A stretch of 6,965 nucleotides of DNA, from assembly GCA_003558195.1 (NCBI GenBank), contig PWMM01000160.1:1-6965 (forward strand), given 5' to 3'. The notes beneath the pieces are model-generated. The model saw only the letters and a program-made list of their open reading frames with translations, was not told where the DNA came from and made no database searches. Of this stretch, positions 5,455-6,965 are shown piece by piece (positions within the stretch are counted from its first letter, which is position 1; each line of letters opens with the position of its first letter). The position numbers were made by a program, and so were the translations under genes. This stretch comes from Syntrophomonadaceae bacterium (GTDB lineage: Bacteria; Bacillota; Dethiobacteria; DTU022).

Positions 5455-6965
5455 TTAAACACCAAGACCGGCCAGGATTTTCTCCGGTGTGATCGGTAAA
5501 TCAGTAACTCTTACTCCAACTGCATCAAAAACTGCATTAGCAATAGCGGCGGGAACAGGATTCAGGGAAGGCTCACCAATTCCTTTTGCTCCAAATGGTC
5601 CGTTTGGATCATCAGACTCCATAAAATATGAATAAATTTTTCCACGGGGTATATCCATTGCTGTAGGAAGACAATAATCATGGAAGTTCGGATTAACCAG
5701 CGCCCCGTCTTTAAGAACCATATCTTCCCCCAGGGTCCAGCCTGCTCCCATCATTACACCACCTTCAACCTGCCCTTCAAGAGTTTGTTTGTTAAGGATC
5801 CTTCCTACATCATGGACTGCCCAGTAGTTTAAAAGCCTGGCTTTTCCTGTTTCAGTATCAACTTCAACTTCAGCAATATGACAGGCAAAAGGATAAGCGG
5901 GTGAAACATTACCGTATTTGTTTTCATCAGGCAGTACTGTGTCAGGAACAAATACCCCCTGGCCAACCAGTGAAGCGCCACCCAGGTTGTGGCTAATCCT
6001 TTGTATCGCTTCTGAAACAGTCAAGGATTCTTCAGTTCCGGTGAAATAAATTTTTCCATTATTAATTACTATTTCTTCGCTATTTATTTCATAAACCCTG
6101 GCCACATGCTCAACAAGCTGCTTTTTCAGGTTTATTGCCGCTTCATAAACTGCCCTGCCACCAATGGTAGTCCCCCGGGTAGCAAAACTTCCCAGTCCGA
6201 AGGGACTAATATCGGTATCAACCGCGGCAGTCCGGACATCTTTTACATTTAATCCAATCGCCTCTGCTGCAATCAATGCAAAGGTGGTATTCATACCCTG
6301 CCCAATATCCGCTTCTCCTGTAAATACAATGGCCTTGCCTTCAGGAGTAAGCCTAACCAGTGAAGAGGAGCCGTCAAAAGGCTTATAAAATGGGCGATTT
6401 CCGGAAACATGGTTGCAGATCGCCACCCCGATTCCTTTTTTTACTGGCCCATTTAAAGCTGCTTCCTTCTTCTTCTCATACCAGCCTGATTCCTGTGTTG
6501 CTTTCTCCAGGCATTCTTTAAGGGCACAACTCTTAATTTCCCAGCCGTGAATAGAGGTAAAACCGGGAGTAACACCATTGAGTTTTCTTATCTCGATGGG
6601 ATCAAGGTTATTCTGATGACAAATTGTATCCAGGGCTGACTCCATGGCAAAATGCATCTGGGCATTGCCAAAACCGCGAAAACAAGATGTTGGGATTGTA
6701 TTGGTATAAACAGTATAGCCAGTACTGCGCACGTTCTGGAACTTATAAAGCGAATCAATTCTGTAACAGGCAGTTGAAGTAATCGCAGGTCCATATACAG
6801 TCCGGGCACCATTACCTGCAATAATCCTTGTATCCTTGGCCAGTAAAGTTCCGTCTTTTTTTAACCCCAGCCTAACCCATATTTTCATAGGAACACGAGG
6901 GTTACCGGCCCTGAAATCTTCTTCCCGGCAGTTTACCATCCTAACCGGCAAACCGGTCCGCCTGG
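5455..6965 (-). CDS. Xanthine dehydrogenase-family molybdopterin-binding (large) subunit, N-terminus cut by window edge
   Basis: The large subunit of a molybdenum hydroxylase, which inserts water-derived oxygen into a C-H bond of an N-heterocycle or aldehyde. It works with FAD and [2Fe-2S] subunits or domains, which are not in this window. The frame runs off the right edge: the first visible residues RRTGLPVRMV are the family's interior TGRPV-R segment, so the Met or Leu codons near 6951 are not starts. There are 502 residues visible, so about 250-270 of a usual 750-odd are missing. Molybdopterin-site motifs in order are FRGFGNAQ at visible 95-102, TGEADIGQG at 215-223, and GAKGIGEPSLNP ending the domain, where Glu464 is the equivalent of the catalytic Glu1261 of bovine xanthine oxidase. 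No Tat signal can be judged. The substrate-recognising N-terminal residues are outside the window, so xanthine, nicotinate or another ring are all open. It is upstream of and probably co-transcribed with the PreA-like gene. Confidence 0.93.
   Translation of the reverse strand, partial: RRTGLPVRMVNCREEDFRAGNPRVPMKIWVRLGLKKDGTLLAKDTRIIAGNGARTVYGPAITSTACYRIDSLYKFQNVRSTGYTVYTNTIPTSCFRGFGNAQMHFAMESALDTICHQNNLDPIEIRKLNGVTPGFTSIHGWEIKSCALKECLEKATQESGWYEKKKEAALNGPVKKGIGVAICNHVSGNRPFYKPFDGSSSLVRLTPEGKAIVFTGEADIGQGMNTTFALIAAEAIGLNVKDVRTAAVDTDISPFGLGSFATRGTTIGGRAVYEAAINLKKQLVEHVARVYEINSEEIVINNGKIYFTGTEESLTVSEAIQRISHNLGGASLVGQGVFVPDTVLPDENKYGNVSPAYPFACHIAEVEVDTETGKARLLNYWAVHDVGRILNKQTLEGQVEGGVMMGAGWTLGEDMVLKDGALVNPNFHDYCLPTAMDIPRGKIYSYFMESDDPNGPFGAKGIGEPSLNPVPAAIANAVFDAVGVRVTDLPITPEKILAGLGV

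Noticed and set aside
6588..6821. Minus-strand 77-codon frame inside the Mo hydroxylase gene
   Set aside because: It is an alternative frame of a gene whose motifs run uninterrupted through this region, so it signals neither a frameshift nor a second gene.

Overview
The window is a stretch of bacterial chromosome in which every supportable gene reads leftward (minus strand). Strong AAGGAGG-type ribosome binding sites, moderate-to-low GC by eye, a TTG start and the gene content (molybdenum hydroxylase, ferredoxin-fused flavin dehydrogenase, thiolase and 3-hydroxyacyl-CoA dehydrogenase) suggest an anaerobic, clostridia-like Bacillota. That placement is an inference; no rRNA or other marker gene is present. 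Both edges cut genes: the right edge removes the N-terminus of a molybdenum hydroxylase, and the left edge removes the C-terminus of a 3-hydroxyacyl-CoA dehydrogenase.

In transcription order (right to left) the layout is: (1) large molybdopterin-binding subunit of a xanthine-dehydrogenase-family enzyme, 5455-6965, partial; (2) a PreA/dihydropyrimidine-dehydrogenase-like FMN barrel with a C-terminal 2[4Fe-4S] ferredoxin domain, 4163-5383; (3) a nitrilase-superfamily amidase, 3346-4131; (4) a DUF2848-family protein with a TTG start, 2626-3324; (5) a small cupin, 2172-2513; (6) an acetyl-CoA acetyltransferase-type thiolase, 705-1886; (7) a 3-hydroxybutyryl-CoA dehydrogenase-type enzyme, 1-665, partial. 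Genes 2-4 are separated by only 21-31 nt. Wider gaps precede the cupin (112 nt) and the thiolase (285 nt), and both gaps hold promoter- or operator-like sequence. This suggests one catabolic cluster with internal control points.

Read as a pathway, the order is hydroxylation of a heterocycle or aldehyde-like carbon by the Mo enzyme, reduction of a C=C or C=N bond by the PreA-like flavoprotein, C-N bond hydrolysis by the nitrilase homologue, unknown steps by the DUF2848 protein and the cupin, then beta-oxidation-type conversion of the carbon skeleton by the dehydrogenase and thiolase. This resembles an anaerobic route for an N-heterocycle or related nitrogen compound. Several residues argue that it is not the textbook uracil/thymine pathway: the PreA-like pocket differs, the nitrilase has an omega-amidase-like rather than beta-ureidopropionase-like nucleophile motif, and no dihydropyrimidinase or PreT is present. 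The substrate is unknown. The most unusual non-coding region is the thiolase leader (1887-2171), which carries three inverted repeats, one of them between a strong Shine-Dalgarno sequence and the start codon.
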